This document shows positions 16,858 to 25,817 of a stretch of 64,000 nt of DNA, one piece after another; position 1 is the first letter of the stretch; the number at the start of each line of letters is the position of its first letter. Source of the stretch: UMGS1783 sp900555065 (GTDB lineage: Bacteria; Bacillota; Clostridia; Oscillospirales; UMGS1783); NCBI GenBank assembly GCA_937991645.1, contig CALKPL010000025.1, positions 1-64,000 on the forward strand. The letters run 5' to 3'. A model generated the notes under the pieces. That model saw only the letters and a list, made by a program, of their open reading frames with translations, was not told where the DNA came from and ran no database searches. The position numbers and the translations under genes are program-made.

Positions 16858-17571
16858 ATGGACAAGCCCGTATTCAAGCTGGAAGTGTTTGAGGGTCCGC
16901 TTGACCTGCTGCTCAAGCTCATTTCCAAACACAAAATCAATATTTACGATATACCGATCGCCCTTGTGCTCGACCAGTATATGGAGAGCATAGAGGGAAT
17001 GAAACAGATTGATCTCGACGTGGCGAGCGAATTTATGACCATGGCCGCGTATCTTCTGTATATTAAATCGCAGACGCTCCTGCCCAGGCACGAAGAGGAA
17101 CAAGAGGACCCGCGCGAGAACCTGGTCCGTATGCTGCTTGAGTACCAGCGGTACAAAGCGGTCGCCGCCAGCTTGCAGGCCCTGTACACGCGCGACTGCT
17201 GCCGCGTCGTGCGGGCGCAGCAGCAGCCCGAGCCGGACGACGTCTACCGCCGCAGGCATTCGCCCTATGAGCTCGCGTCGGCGTATGCGGGCATATTCAA
17301 ACGGGTAAAGACCAAGCTGCCGCCGCCGGTGTCCGCGTTCCGTGGGATCGTGGGTACCGTCGTCACGACGGTTTCGTCGCGGGTGGCAAACCTCCTGCGC
17401 CGCCTGTTCAAGCGGAACACAATGCCTTTGGCTGAGGCGTTTGAAACGGCGAAGTCCCGCTCGGACGTCGTCGCCACATTTCTGGCCGTTCTGGAGCTTA
17501 CCAGCAGTAAGCGCATACGGCTGGAGGGGGAGGACGATGCGGTCCAGATCACGCTCAGGAGGAACAAATGA
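16858..17571 (+). CDS. scpA: Segregation and condensation protein A
   Basis: This 237-residue kleisin subunit joins the SMC ATPase heads and ScpB into bacterial condensin on the chromosome. The N-terminus FKLEVFEGPLDLLLKLI is the family hallmark, and the C-terminal winged-helix part (SDVVATFLAVLELTSSK) binds SMC. ATG 16858 follows AGGGGGGCGG. It overlaps scpB by four bases (ATGA). Confidence 0.96.
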   Translation: MDKPVFKLEVFEGPLDLLLKLISKHKINIYDIPIALVLDQYMESIEGMKQIDLDVASEFMTMAAYLLYIKSQTLLPRHEEEQEDPRENLVRMLLEYQRYKAVAASLQALYTRDCCRVVRAQQQPEPDDVYRRRHSPYELASAYAGIFKRVKTKLPPPVSAFRGIVGTVVTTVSSRVANLLRRLFKRNTMPLAEAFETAKSRSDVVATFLAVLELTSSKRIRLEGEDDAVQITLRRNK

Positions 17572-18209
17572 TGGAATACACACAGTTGGAAAGCGTGCTG
17601 GAGAGTCTGCTCTTCGCATCCGGCGACCCGCTCGGCGTGCCGCAGATGGCGGATATTACGGGTGAGCCGGACCAGGAAATTGTCCGCGCGCTGGAAGCGC
17701 TGGGCGCCCGTTATGAGGCGGAGCGCCGCGGCATAGAGCTTGTACGTCTGGAGGACAAATACCAGCTTGCCACAGCCCGGGCGAACGGGCAGTATGTAAA
17801 GGCGCTGTTGGACAATCGCAGGAATCCGGCCCTGTCGCAGGCGGCATTGGAAGTGCTGTCCGTAGCGGCGTATAATCAGCCCGTAACCAGGGCATATATA
17901 GAACAGGTGCGGGGTGTGGACTGCGCGGCTGTGATACACAACCTGGTGGAAAAGGAGCTGCTCGAGGAAAAAGGGCGGCTGGATGTGCCCGGACGGCCGC
18001 TGCTGTACGGGACGACCGCGAATTTCCTGCGTGTGTTCGATCTGGAATCCCTCTCCGAGCTGCCGGAGCTGCCGGAGATACAGCAGCCAAAAGAGGCGGC
18101 GCCGTCCGCACCCGTGCAGGTCGGGGAACAGCCCGCGCTGGAATTTTCCGAGGGCGCAGCGCCGCGCGCAGACGGTTGGCCGGAGGACGCCGGGCAGGTG
18201 GAAGTATGA
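17568..18209 (+). CDS. scpB: Segregation and condensation protein B
   Basis: The 213-residue protein dimerises and binds ScpA in the SMC complex. Two winged-helix domains are visible: LESVLESLLFASGDPLGVP at the N-terminus and EVLSVAAYNQPVTRAYIEQVRGVD in the middle, followed by the motif GRPLLYGTTANFLRVFDL. The acidic, proline-rich tail after residue 175 is not conserved in the family. The start overlaps scpA and the stop overlaps the next gene, so translation is coupled. Confidence 0.96.
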   Translation: MMEYTQLESVLESLLFASGDPLGVPQMADITGEPDQEIVRALEALGARYEAERRGIELVRLEDKYQLATARANGQYVKALLDNRRNPALSQAALEVLSVAAYNQPVTRAYIEQVRGVDCAAVIHNLVEKELLEEKGRLDVPGRPLLYGTTANFLRVFDLESLSELPELPEIQQPKEAAPSAPVQVGEQPALEFSEGAAPRADGWPEDAGQVEV

Positions 18210-18808
18210 CGGCTTTATACATTATATTGGGCGTGGTCGGCGTCATAACGCTGGTCATGCTGCTGCCCGTGACGGTTTGCGCCGGTTATGATAACGGGCC
18301 GTGGGCGCAGGTCCGCGTGGGCGGCCTGCGGGTCTACCGGTATCCGCCGAAAAAGAAGCGTGCAAAAAAGGCGATGTGGAAAGCGGAAAAGGCGGCCCGA
18401 AAAGAAGCGGCGCAGGCCGAGGATCCCAAAGAGGGACAAAAACTGTCGGCCAAAAAAGCGCTGACCGTCTGCCGGCTTGTCAAAGAGTCGCTGAAGCGGC
18501 TGAAGCTGCGCCTGTGCGTCCCGACGGTAGAATGCCTGCTGATTTATGGCGGCGGCGACGCTGCGAAAACCGCCGTGACGTACGGCGAGCTCAATGCAGC
18601 CGTATACGCGCTGCTCGGGTTTGCCGGTAATTATCTGGAAATACAGAACGTCGGCATGGACATCCGGCCGGATTTTGAAAATGCGCGGCTGCTCGTTCGC
18701 GGCAAGATAGAAATACAAGGCCGGGTTGGAAATATTCTGCTTGCATTTCTTCGTGTTTTAGTATATCTTTATACTGTAAGGGACACGATAAATGATATAA
18801 GACAATAA
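18206..18808 (+). CDS. DUF2953 membrane protein (YtfI-like)
   Basis: The 200-residue protein begins with a membrane helix (ALYIILGVVGVITLVMLLPV), has a Lys/Ala-rich middle (residues about 50-85), and a C-terminal DUF2953 part with LLIYGGGDAAKTAVTYGELNAA. In Firmicutes this gene sits directly before ytfJ and is linked to sporulation. ATG 18206 overlaps the scpB stop in an ATGA junction. The function is unknown. Confidence 0.85.
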   Translation: MTALYIILGVVGVITLVMLLPVTVCAGYDNGPWAQVRVGGLRVYRYPPKKKRAKKAMWKAEKAARKEAAQAEDPKEGQKLSAKKALTVCRLVKESLKRLKLRLCVPTVECLLIYGGGDAAKTAVTYGELNAAVYALLGFAGNYLEIQNVGMDIRPDFENARLLVRGKIEIQGRVGNILLAFLRVLVYLYTVRDTINDIRQ

Positions 18809-18826
18809 AAAGGATGGTGTAAGAGT

Positions 18827-19201
18827 ATGAGTGAGCACCCGATTCAAGGGATCATGGATACGACCATGCAGAAGATCAAAGAGATGGTGGACGTCAACAC
18901 GATCGTAGGCGATCCCATGACCACCCCGGACGGCACGACGATCATTCCGATCTCAAAAGTATCGTTTGGGTTCGCATCCGGCGGCGCGGACATCGCGACG
19001 AAAAATCAGACGAACAACCAGCCCTTTGCCGGCGGCAGCGGCGCGGGGATCACGATCACGCCAATCGCGTTCATGGTGGTCAGCGGCGCGGACATCCGAC
19101 TGATTCACGTTGCGAACAATGTCACAACGGTGGACAAAATTGTGGAGATGGTGCCTGAAATTATCGATAAGGCGAAGGATATGTTCTCCAAGGATAAATA
19201 A
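18827..19201 (+). CDS. ytfJ: Sporulation protein YtfJ (GerW family)
   Basis: The 124-residue protein matches the YtfJ/GerW family. It starts with HPIQGIMDTTMQKIKEMVDV, contains TIIPISKVSFGFASGGAD, and has the GGSGAGITITPIAFMVV core. YtfJ is made in the forespore and affects germination in Bacillus. An AAAGGATGG region precedes ATG 18827. It is the last gene of the M50-scpA-scpB-DUF2953-ytfJ unit, which ends in a strong terminator. Confidence 0.94.
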   Translation: MSEHPIQGIMDTTMQKIKEMVDVNTIVGDPMTTPDGTTIIPISKVSFGFASGGADIATKNQTNNQPFAGGSGAGITITPIAFMVVSGADIRLIHVANNVTTVDKIVEMVPEIIDKAKDMFSKDK

Positions 19202-19215
19202 GTTCTGCGGCATTG

Positions 19216-19253
19216 AAAGGGCCTGAACAGGTAACTGTTCAGGCCCTCTTTAT
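19216..19253 (+). terminator. Intrinsic terminator after ytfJ
   Basis: AGGGCCTGAACAG pairs perfectly with CTGTTCAGGCCCT around GTAA, followed by CTTTATT. Confidence 0.85.
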
Positions 19254-19320
19254 TGTGGAAAATCGAGGTATATATGCGAAAAATGTCCGGGCGTTTCAGC
19301 GGCAGGGTACAGGCGGGGTT

Positions 19321-21147
19321 TCATGAGGAGGAGACGGACTTTAGTTCGCGCATGCGCTGGGCGTGGTCCAGTACGCGTTTGCGGATGCGCAGCGTCTTGG
19401 GCGTGACTTCGAGCAGCTCGTCTTCCCGCAGAAATTCAAGCGATTCTTCCAGGCTCATCCTGCGCGGAGGAATCAGCCGCAGCGCGTCGTCGCTGCCGGA
19501 AGCGCGCATATTTGTAACGTGCTTTTTTTTACATACGTTGACGGCCAGATCGTCCGGCTTGGCCGAGACGCCGACCACCATGCCGGCGTAGACCGGCGTG
19601 CCGGGATCTATGAACAGCGTGCCGCGCTCCTGCGCGTTGTACAGGCCGTAGGCGACGGCTTCGCCCGTTTCAAAAGCGATCAGCGAACCGTTGGCACGCT
19701 GCGGGAGTTCACCCGCATAGGGCATATACGCGTGAAAAATCGTATTGAGAATGCCTTCGCCGTGGGTGTCGGTAAGAAAATCGCTGCGGTAGCCGAACAG
19801 GCCGCGGGAGGGAATGAGGAACTCCAGCCGAATACGGTTGCCCTGCGGGCGCATTTGCAGCAGTTCGCCTTTGCGCCGGCCCATTTTTTCCATAACGCTG
19901 CCGAGATAGGCTTCGGGCACGTCCAGAATCAGCTCTTCATAGGGTTCCTGGCGCTTGCCGTCCACCGTTTTATAGAGAACTTTCGGCGTGCCGACCTGGA
20001 ACTCGTAGCCCTCTCTGCGCATGTTTTCGATCAGGATGGAAAGATGCAGTTCTCCGCGGCCCAACACGCGGAAGGAGTCGGCCGTCTCGCCGGGCTGGAC
20101 GCGCAGCGCAACGTCGCGCAGCAGTTCGCGTTCGAGCCTGTCCTTTATATGCCGGGAGGTGAGGAATTTCCCGTCTTTGCCGGCAAATGGGCTTGTATTG
20201 ACGCCGAATGTCATTTCCACCGTCGGCTCCGAGATGTTGACGAAGGGCAGCGGCTCGACGTGCAGCGGATCGCACAATGTGTTGCCGATGTTGATGTCGT
20301 TAATACCGCTGACGCAGATAATGTCGCCCGCGGCGGCGGATTCGACCTGAACACGGTTCAGGCCTTCAAACTGGTACAGCGTTGTAAGCTTGCCTTTGCG
20401 GCTGATAGAAGGATCGTGGTAGTCGCAGACGATCACTTCCTGACCACGGCGGACCGTGCCGCGCTCGATGCGCCCGATCCCGATCCGGCCAACATAGTCG
20501 CTGTAGTCAATAGAGGAAACGAGCACCTGCGCAGGCCCGTCCGGATCGCCTTCAGGCGGCGCGATATACTCCAGAATAATGTCGAACAGAGCGGACAGGT
20601 CCTTGCCCGGCCGGTCCTGGAACAGGGAGGCGGTGCCCTCCTTGCCGGAACAGTAGACGATGGGGCTGTCAAGCTGCTCATCCGTTGCGCCGAGATCCAT
20701 CAGCAGTTCAAGCACTTCATTGACCACTTCGTCCAGGCGCGCGTCAGGCCTGTCGATTTTATTGATAACGACAATGACCCGATGGTTGAGCTGCAGGGCG
20801 CGTTCGAGCACAAACCGCGTCTGCGGCATGGGCCCTTCAAATGCGTCCACAAGCAGCAGCACGCCGTTTACCATTTTTAGAATGCGTTCCACCTCGCCGC
20901 CAAAATCGGCGTGGCCCGGCGTATCGACGACGTTTATTTTTACGTCCTTGTACTGAACCGACGTGTTTTTTGCGAGTATGGTAATGCCGCGCTCGCGCTC
21001 GAGGTCGTTGGAGTCCATCACCCTGTCCTGTACGACCTGGTTGTCACGGAAAATGCCGCTTTGCTTCAGCATTTCATCGACAAGCGTTGTCTTCCCATGG
21101 TCTACATGGGCTATGATGGCTATATTGCGCAGGTCTTCCCGTTTCAA
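19321..21147 (-). CDS. typA: Ribosome-associated GTPase TypA/BipA
   Basis: This 608-residue translational GTPase acts in ribosome assembly and stress or cold adaptation. G1 is IAHVDHGKTTLVDEML, followed by RGITILAKNTS, VDTPGHADFGGEV (G3) and VINKIDRPDA (G4). The TypA-type C-terminal domain follows (ending in PKTLRIRKRVLDHAQRM). It starts with TTG 21147, preceded by AGGTGA seven bases away. It is transcribed alone from the minus-strand promoter just upstream. Confidence 0.97.
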   Translation of the reverse strand: MKREDLRNIAIIAHVDHGKTTLVDEMLKQSGIFRDNQVVQDRVMDSNDLERERGITILAKNTSVQYKDVKINVVDTPGHADFGGEVERILKMVNGVLLLVDAFEGPMPQTRFVLERALQLNHRVIVVINKIDRPDARLDEVVNEVLELLMDLGATDEQLDSPIVYCSGKEGTASLFQDRPGKDLSALFDIILEYIAPPEGDPDGPAQVLVSSIDYSDYVGRIGIGRIERGTVRRGQEVIVCDYHDPSISRKGKLTTLYQFEGLNRVQVESAAAGDIICVSGINDINIGNTLCDPLHVEPLPFVNISEPTVEMTFGVNTSPFAGKDGKFLTSRHIKDRLERELLRDVALRVQPGETADSFRVLGRGELHLSILIENMRREGYEFQVGTPKVLYKTVDGKRQEPYEELILDVPEAYLGSVMEKMGRRKGELLQMRPQGNRIRLEFLIPSRGLFGYRSDFLTDTHGEGILNTIFHAYMPYAGELPQRANGSLIAFETGEAVAYGLYNAQERGTLFIDPGTPVYAGMVVGVSAKPDDLAVNVCKKKHVTNMRASGSDDALRLIPPRRMSLEESLEFLREDELLEVTPKTLRIRKRVLDHAQRMRELKSVSSS

Positions 21148-21208
21148 ATCTCGTTCACCTCAAAAAAATGGACTGCCGTGCGGCAATCCTATTTAAAATC
21201 GCTATATA

Positions 21209-21237
21209 AGTATATACCAAAACGTTCGATTATGCAA
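21209..21237 (-). promoter_or_regulatory. Promoter of typA
   Basis: On the minus strand TTGCAT (21237-21232) and TATACT (21214-21209) are spaced by 17 bp, between the DUF1294 stop and the typA start. Confidence 0.7.
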
Positions 21238-21244
21238 ATTTTTT

Positions 21245-21517
21245 CTAACTGCGCGTACACAGGATAATCACGACGATGACGCAGAGCCAGACTGCTCCGA
21301 ACAGGGGCATACCCGTTGTGAAGGTCCGGTGCTTCGTCTTGTGCCTGAATATATACATGGCCAGGTGGATTCCGAATACGCCGCCGGCCATTGCTACGGC
21401 AAAGAGGAACTTTTCAGAGACGCGGTATTTATGATGAATCGCCCGCATCTTATCGTACCAGCAGATAAAGTAGCCGAATATATTGATTAGGATCAGATAA
21501 AGTATAAATATGATCAT
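21245..21517 (-). CDS. DUF1294 membrane protein
   Basis: The 90-residue protein has two or three hydrophobic segments and the DUF1294 pattern NIFGYFICWYDKMRAIHHKYRV, followed by a Gly-rich helix (AMAGGVFGIHLAMYIFRHK) and HRTFTTGMPL. The family is widespread and uncharacterised. ATG 21517 follows GAGGAG. It stands alone between the desulfoferrodoxin terminator and the typA promoter. Confidence 0.85.
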   Translation of the reverse strand: MIIFILYLILINIFGYFICWYDKMRAIHHKYRVSEKFLFAVAMAGGVFGIHLAMYIFRHKTKHRTFTTGMPLFGAVWLCVIVVIILCTRS

Positions 21518-21610
21518 AGGGAACTCCTCACAGAATTACCTATTATTGTATAACAGTCTATACATAATTGCAAGTGTGAATTGCCATGGCCGCCGTTCAG
21601 AATCTGCGCG

Positions 21611-21640
21611 AAAAAAGGATGCGGCTTTTTTGCCGCATCC
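21611..21640 (-). terminator. Intrinsic terminator after the desulfoferrodoxin gene
   Basis: On the minus strand GGATGCGGC pairs with GCCGCATCC around AAAAAA and is followed by TTTTTT. It lies 18 bp past the stop codon. Confidence 0.88.
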
Positions 21641-21657
21641 TCGCTATGTAGCCGGAT

Positions 21658-22041
21658 TTACAGCTGCGTTTTCCACAGCCCGTGCAGATTACAGTACGCA
21701 AATACCGCGACAGGCTTGTCGTCCACGACCTTGAAGTTAAACTCCGGCGTTTCACCGGGTTTAAACGCTTTGCGCTGCCCGCCGCGGTCCGTTTCCACAT
21801 ACACCCACTGGATGTAATGGTCTTCGCCCATCGGATGGGGCGCGCTGCCGATTTTTACATTGACGTTTTCGCCGTTGACGGTAACGACGGGGAGATGTTT
21901 TTCCGTGGACGCTTCCGCCGTGTTGGGCTCTACTTCCTGCATTTTTTCGCCGCAGCAGATCATGGGTACCTGACCATCATAAATCAGCCCGACAAAGTTT
22001 CCGCAGTGTTTACAGGTGAAAAATTTTTGTACGCCAAACAT
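21658..22041 (-). CDS. dfx: Desulfoferrodoxin (superoxide reductase)
   Basis: This 127-residue iron protein reduces superoxide to peroxide without making oxygen, the usual defence of anaerobes. The N-terminal desulforedoxin site is FTCKHCGNFVGLI with MICCGEKM (four Cys). The superoxide-reductase centre uses the histidines in EKHLPVV, APHPMGEDHYIQWV and the Cys-His pair in AYCNLHGLWK. All expected ligands are present. ATG 22041 follows GGAGG; a longer reading to 22098 adds 19 residues without a ribosome-binding site. It lies downstream of trxA, and the two probably share one transcript. Confidence 0.95.
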   Translation of the reverse strand: MFGVQKFFTCKHCGNFVGLIYDGQVPMICCGEKMQEVEPNTAEASTEKHLPVVTVNGENVNVKIGSAPHPMGEDHYIQWVYVETDRGGQRKAFKPGETPEFNFKVVDDKPVAVFAYCNLHGLWKTQL

Positions 22042-22116
22042 TGCAAATACCTCCATTATAGTATATAATATAATAAAATAAGGTTTTTTTAATCGCATTT
22101 GGACTCGGTGTGCGGT

Positions 22117-22431
22117 TTACACACCGAGCATTTCCATTAAAGCCTGTTTTGTCTGAACCCCTATTTTTTTACCGGCGAGTTCTCCGCCCTTGAAAACAAG
22201 GAGTGTGGGAATGGACATAATGCCATACTGCGCCGCAAGGTCGGGCTGCTCGTCCACATTGATTTTGCCGATATTGGCTTTGCCGTCCAAATCCTCGGCC
22301 AGCTCGTCGACAATGGGGGAGACCATTCTGCAGGGGCCGCACCACGGCGCCCAGAAATCTATCAGAACCGGTTTGTTTGAATCGAGAACAAAGCTTTTGA
22401 AGTTTTCTTTGGTAATTTCGGTGACTGCCAT
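22117..22431 (-). CDS. trxA: Thioredoxin
   Basis: The 104-residue protein has the active site FWAPWCGPCRMVSP (WCGPC near residue 30), the cis-Pro segment MSIPTLLVFKGG, and the family's normal length. It reduces protein disulfides in the cytoplasm with thioredoxin reductase, which is not in this window. AAAGGAGGA precedes ATG 22431. It is followed 75 bp later by the superoxide reductase gene, making a small oxidative-stress unit. Confidence 0.97.
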   Translation of the reverse strand: MAVTEITKENFKSFVLDSNKPVLIDFWAPWCGPCRMVSPIVDELAEDLDGKANIGKINVDEQPDLAAQYGIMSIPTLLVFKGGELAGKKIGVQTKQALMEMLGV

Positions 22432-22464
22432 TTTAATCCTCCTTTTTCAGTGTTCTATGCTTCC

Positions 22465-22492
22465 ATTATAACTTATCCATTTTTTATGTCAA
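22465..22492 (-). promoter_or_regulatory. Promoter of trxA-dfx
   Basis: On the minus strand TTGACA (22492-22487) and TATAAT (22470-22465) are both consensus, with a 16-bp spacer. Confidence 0.8.
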
Positions 22493-22521
22493 TATAACCT
22501 TTACTAATTTAGGAAATTTTT

Positions 22522-23931
22522 TCAGCCTGGAAACGGGGCGACGCGTTCATCGTCTTCCAGCAGCAGCTCCGCGATTTTGTATACGTCGCCCGCGCCCATC
22601 GTCAGGATAAGCGAGTTTGGAACGGCCATTTCTTTGGCGGCCTTTGCCGCATCGGCAAAACTGCTTGCATAGATCGCACCGTCAATCTGGCTTGCAAGGA
22701 GACGGGAATTGACCTCTTTGTCCTCAAGCTCTCTTGCCGCGTATATATCGCACAAAATCACCGCGTCGGCAAGGGCGAGCGCTTTCCGGAATTTCGGCAT
22801 GAGCGCTTTTGTTCTGGAATACGTGTGCGGCTGAAAGATAAGGATAATTTTGTCATAGTCCATATTCCTGGCCGCTTTCAGAGTGGCTTCAATTTCAGAG
22901 GGGTGGTGTGCGTAATCGTCGACGACCGTAAACAGCTCGGTCCTCCCCTTGATTTCAAATCTCCGCTGCGCGCCGCGGAACTGGTGCAGTCCGCTGATTA
23001 CGTTCTGCAGTCCGACCTTTAGCGTATGCGCGCAGGCCGCCGCCGCTACGGCGTTGCGTATGTTGTGTTCGCCCGGAACCTGAAGGGCGATTCCGCACAG
23101 TTTCTTATTGTTGTAAATCAGGTCGAAGCTGGCGAAGCCGTTTCGATAATGTATATTGCTCGCGTGGTAATCGCCTTTGTACAGGCCGAACGTGACAACC
23201 TTCCCCTGGAATTTCTCCACGACTTTGCGGCAGTTTTCATCGTCCTGGTTGATAATTACGATACCGTCTTTCGCCGTGTTTTCAAGAATATATTTCTCAA
23301 ACGTTGCGGTGATTTCATCCATATCCTTATAGAAGTCGAGATGGTCCTCGTCAATATTCAGGATAATCGAGATTTTGGGATAGAATTTCAGGAAGGATGC
23401 TGCGTATTCGTCTGATTCAAAGATAAAATACTTTTGCGTTCCCAGATGGAAGTTGCTCTGGATCTGCGGCAGGTTTGCGCCGACCGTGATGGTTGGATCG
23501 AGGCCCGCGTCCAGCATGATGCAGGAGAGCATGGACGTCGTAGTCGACTTTCCGTGCGTGCCGGCGATTCCGATGGGGCATGAAAACTGCCGCATCAGCG
23601 CGCCAAGCAGATCTTTTCGTTCGAAACACTGGATGCCCCTGGCCCGCGCAGCCGTCAGCTCCGGGTTGTCGGCCCGTATAGCGGCGGTGTAGATCACAAG
23701 GTCCACGTCCTGGATATTGTCCGGATGGTGGCCGTGGAACACAGTGACGCCGGCCTCCTCCAGTTTCTGGAACGAGTCGGTGTTCATGTCCGAACCCGAT
23801 ACTTCATAACCCCGGGAACGGAGAATCAGCGCGAGCGCGCTCATGCTGATGCCTCCAATCCCAATAAAATGTACTTTATTTGCGCTTTGTATGCTCTGCT
23901 CTATTCCTTGCTGCTGCATATACGGCGTCAA
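22522..23931 (-). CDS. murC: UDP-N-acetylmuramate--L-alanine ligase
   Basis: This cytoplasmic Mur ligase adds L-alanine to UDP-MurNAc in peptidoglycan synthesis. The N-terminal Rossmann motif is VHFIGIGGISMSALA, the ATP loop GIAGTHGKSTTTSM (near residue 120), then FESDEYAASFL and VDDYAHHPSEIEATL. The length (469 residues) is normal. The first usable codon is TTG 23931 with GAGG five bases upstream; ATG 23919 is an alternative that loses four residues. It is not in a dcw cluster; its neighbours are trxA and the divergent spoVG. Confidence 0.95.
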   Translation of the reverse strand: MTPYMQQQGIEQSIQSANKVHFIGIGGISMSALALILRSRGYEVSGSDMNTDSFQKLEEAGVTVFHGHHPDNIQDVDLVIYTAAIRADNPELTAARARGIQCFERKDLLGALMRQFSCPIGIAGTHGKSTTTSMLSCIMLDAGLDPTITVGANLPQIQSNFHLGTQKYFIFESDEYAASFLKFYPKISIILNIDEDHLDFYKDMDEITATFEKYILENTAKDGIVIINQDDENCRKVVEKFQGKVVTFGLYKGDYHASNIHYRNGFASFDLIYNNKKLCGIALQVPGEHNIRNAVAAAACAHTLKVGLQNVISGLHQFRGAQRRFEIKGRTELFTVVDDYAHHPSEIEATLKAARNMDYDKIILIFQPHTYSRTKALMPKFRKALALADAVILCDIYAARELEDKEVNSRLLASQIDGAIYASSFADAAKAAKEMAVPNSLILTMGAGDVYKIAELLLEDDERVAPFPG

Positions 23932-24009
23932 TCCTTCCTCAGTGTATTCAAACTTTCAGCAGTATGTAACATTCAATTGATAATATTATATCACACGTTT
24001 GCATGAAAG

Positions 24010-24039
24010 TTGCAGTGGTGCACATACTTTTTGTATAAA
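24010..24039 (+). promoter_or_regulatory. Probable promoter of spoVG
   Basis: TTGCAG at 24010-24015 and TATAAA at 24034-24039 are spaced by 18 bp. In Bacillus spoVG is read by sigma-H; a sigma-H type sequence is not obvious here. Confidence 0.5.
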
Positions 24040-24082
24040 TTATTTCTGATAGACAGATAATAGAGACAGGAGAGTGTTAACT

Positions 24083-24376
24083 ATGAAAATTACGGGTGTC
24101 AAAGTTCGCAAGCTCAGCGACAACGAGAAGATGAAGGCGATTGTTTCCGTCACATTTGATGATGAGATTGTAATTCATGATATCAAGGTGATCTATAACG
24201 AAGGGCGGCTGTTTGTCGCCATGCCGAGCAGGCGTACGAGCGAAGGGAAGTATCTCGATATCGCCCACCCCATCAACGGTACTGTGCGCGAGTACCTGGA
24301 GACGGAAGTACTCAACGCATACAGGCAGGCGAGCAGCGAGATGATGGAGCAGAGGACTCCCGCAGAGGAGCTGTAA
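24083..24376 (+). CDS. spoVG: Septation and sporulation regulator SpoVG
   Basis: The 97-residue protein is a conserved nucleic-acid-binding regulator that affects asymmetric septation and many post-transcriptional targets. Family motifs are MKITGVKVRKL, AIVSVTFDDEIVIHDIKVI and FVAMPSRRTSEGKYLDIAHP. ATG 24083 follows CAGGAGAG; a GTG three codons upstream overlaps that site. It is monocistronic, ending in a strong hairpin. Confidence 0.97.
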   Translation: MKITGVKVRKLSDNEKMKAIVSVTFDDEIVIHDIKVIYNEGRLFVAMPSRRTSEGKYLDIAHPINGTVREYLETEVLNAYRQASSEMMEQRTPAEEL

Positions 24377-24390
24377 ACGATTCCAAAGAA

Positions 24391-24425
24391 ACCCCCAAAC
24401 CGGCAAAGCGGGTTTGGGGGGATTT
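24391..24425. terminator. Bidirectional terminator between spoVG and ackA
   Basis: CCCCCAAACC pairs with GGTTTGGGGG around a short GGCAAAGCG loop region. T-rich tracts are short on both sides (GATTTCGTT on plus, TTTCTTT on minus). Confidence 0.7.
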
Positions 24426-24480
24426 CGTTATACACCGGCTCTGCTTGCGCACAGAGCGCGGCGGTTTTGAGCGAAATTGC

Positions 24481-25686
24481 TTACAAAGCAGAGACGATTT
24501 CGTACGTATCGCGGGCGATGAGCAGTTCCTCGTTCGTCGGCACGACCCATACTTCAACTTTGGAGTCGTCCGCTGAGATCTTTTCATCGCGACCAGTAGA
24601 GCCGGCGTTGTTGCGCTCTGCGGAAATTTTGACGCCGAGATATTCCATATCCGCGCAGACACGTGCACGGATGTCCATATCATTTTCACCAATGCCGCCG
24701 GTGAACAGAATGGCGTCCACGCCGTTCATGGCCGCGGCATACGCGCCGATGAATTTCTTGATCTGGTATACGAGCATGTCAAGGGTGAGCTGCGCGCGCG
24801 CATTGCCCTCCTTAGCGGCCGTCTTTACGTCGCGGCAGTCGCTGGACACGCCGGAAATGCCGATGAACCCGGATTTCTTATTCATCAGGTCCGACATCTG
24901 ATCCGGAGTCAGGCCCTCTTTGTTCATAATATAGGTGACGACGGACGGGTCTATCCCGCCGCTTCTCGTGCCCATAATGAAACCGTCGAGCGGGGTAAAG
25001 CCCATGGAAGTATCGAGCACCTTGCCATCCTGAATGGCGGTGATGGAGCTGCCGTTGCCGAGGTGGCAGGTGATCAGCTTCGTGCCTTTCAGGTCGCCGC
25101 CCTTGATCTGGCCGAAGTGCTGGCTGATATAGCGGTGGCTCGTGCCGTGGAAGCCATACCTGCGGATGGAATACTTCTCATAGTATTCGTACGGAACGCC
25201 GAACATGAACGCCTTGGGCGGCATAGTCTGATGAAAAGACGTGTCGAAAATGGCCACCATGGGCGTGTCCGCGCCAAACACTTCGCGGCAGGCTTTCATT
25301 GCAATCGCCTGAGGCGGGTTGTGCAGCGGACCCAGCTCGCGGAAGGAGAGGATGTCGTCAATGACCTTTTCTGTGACTAGGGTGGACGTCTTGTACACTT
25401 CGCTGCCGTGGAGCACGCGGTGCCCAACGGCGCTTATGTCCTTCACCGAATCAATTACCTTGCCCTCGCCGGTGGTCAGAGCCTCTACAACCGCCAGAAA
25501 GGCTTCCTTATGCGACGGAAACGGCGTGTCCTTCTCGACTACATATCCGGCGGCCGTCTTGTGTTTGATCGAACCGCCGATCCCGATCCGTTCGCAGTTT
25601 CCCTTTGCCAGGACAGCTTCGTTGGTCATATCGATCAGCTGATATTTCAGCGAAGAGCTGCCGGCATTGATTACCAGAATGTTCAT
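24481..25686 (-). CDS. ackA: Acetate kinase
   Basis: This 401-residue enzyme converts acetyl phosphate and ADP to acetate and ATP, the last step of acetate fermentation. Motifs are ILVINAGSSSLKYQLID at the N-terminus, YGFHGTSHRYI, ITCHLGNGSSITAI and the C-terminal ILFTGGIGEND. ATG 25686 follows GGAGG; the frame extends 18 codons further without a site. Phosphotransacetylase (pta) is not adjacent. Its own promoter lies at 25739-25768. Confidence 0.97.
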   Translation of the reverse strand: MNILVINAGSSSLKYQLIDMTNEAVLAKGNCERIGIGGSIKHKTAAGYVVEKDTPFPSHKEAFLAVVEALTTGEGKVIDSVKDISAVGHRVLHGSEVYKTSTLVTEKVIDDILSFRELGPLHNPPQAIAMKACREVFGADTPMVAIFDTSFHQTMPPKAFMFGVPYEYYEKYSIRRYGFHGTSHRYISQHFGQIKGGDLKGTKLITCHLGNGSSITAIQDGKVLDTSMGFTPLDGFIMGTRSGGIDPSVVTYIMNKEGLTPDQMSDLMNKKSGFIGISGVSSDCRDVKTAAKEGNARAQLTLDMLVYQIKKFIGAYAAAMNGVDAILFTGGIGENDMDIRARVCADMEYLGVKISAERNNAGSTGRDEKISADDSKVEVWVVPTNEELLIARDTYEIVSAL

Positions 25687-25738
25687 TTTAAACCTCCAGT
25701 TGTTCAATTTCTTGCATAGTTTATTCTTAACGGTTATC

Positions 25739-25768
25739 ATTATAATACTATTTTGACCTGAGAATCAA
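25739..25768 (-). promoter_or_regulatory. Promoter of ackA
   Basis: On the minus strand TTGATT (25768-25763) and TATAAT (25744-25739) are spaced by 18 bp. Confidence 0.65.
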
Positions 25769-25817
25769 CCGTTTCCCGAGATTTTATTGATATTTTAGAC
25801 AAAAAATAGGTGAACGA

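Noticed and set aside
19363..20880. 505-codon plus-strand frame opposite typA
   Set aside because: No recognisable domain or ribosome-binding site; explained by typA codon use.
22104..22128. Hairpin CTCGGTGTG/CACACCGAG at the end of trxA as a terminator
   Set aside because: No U-run follows on the minus strand, so trxA probably reads through into the desulfoferrodoxin gene.
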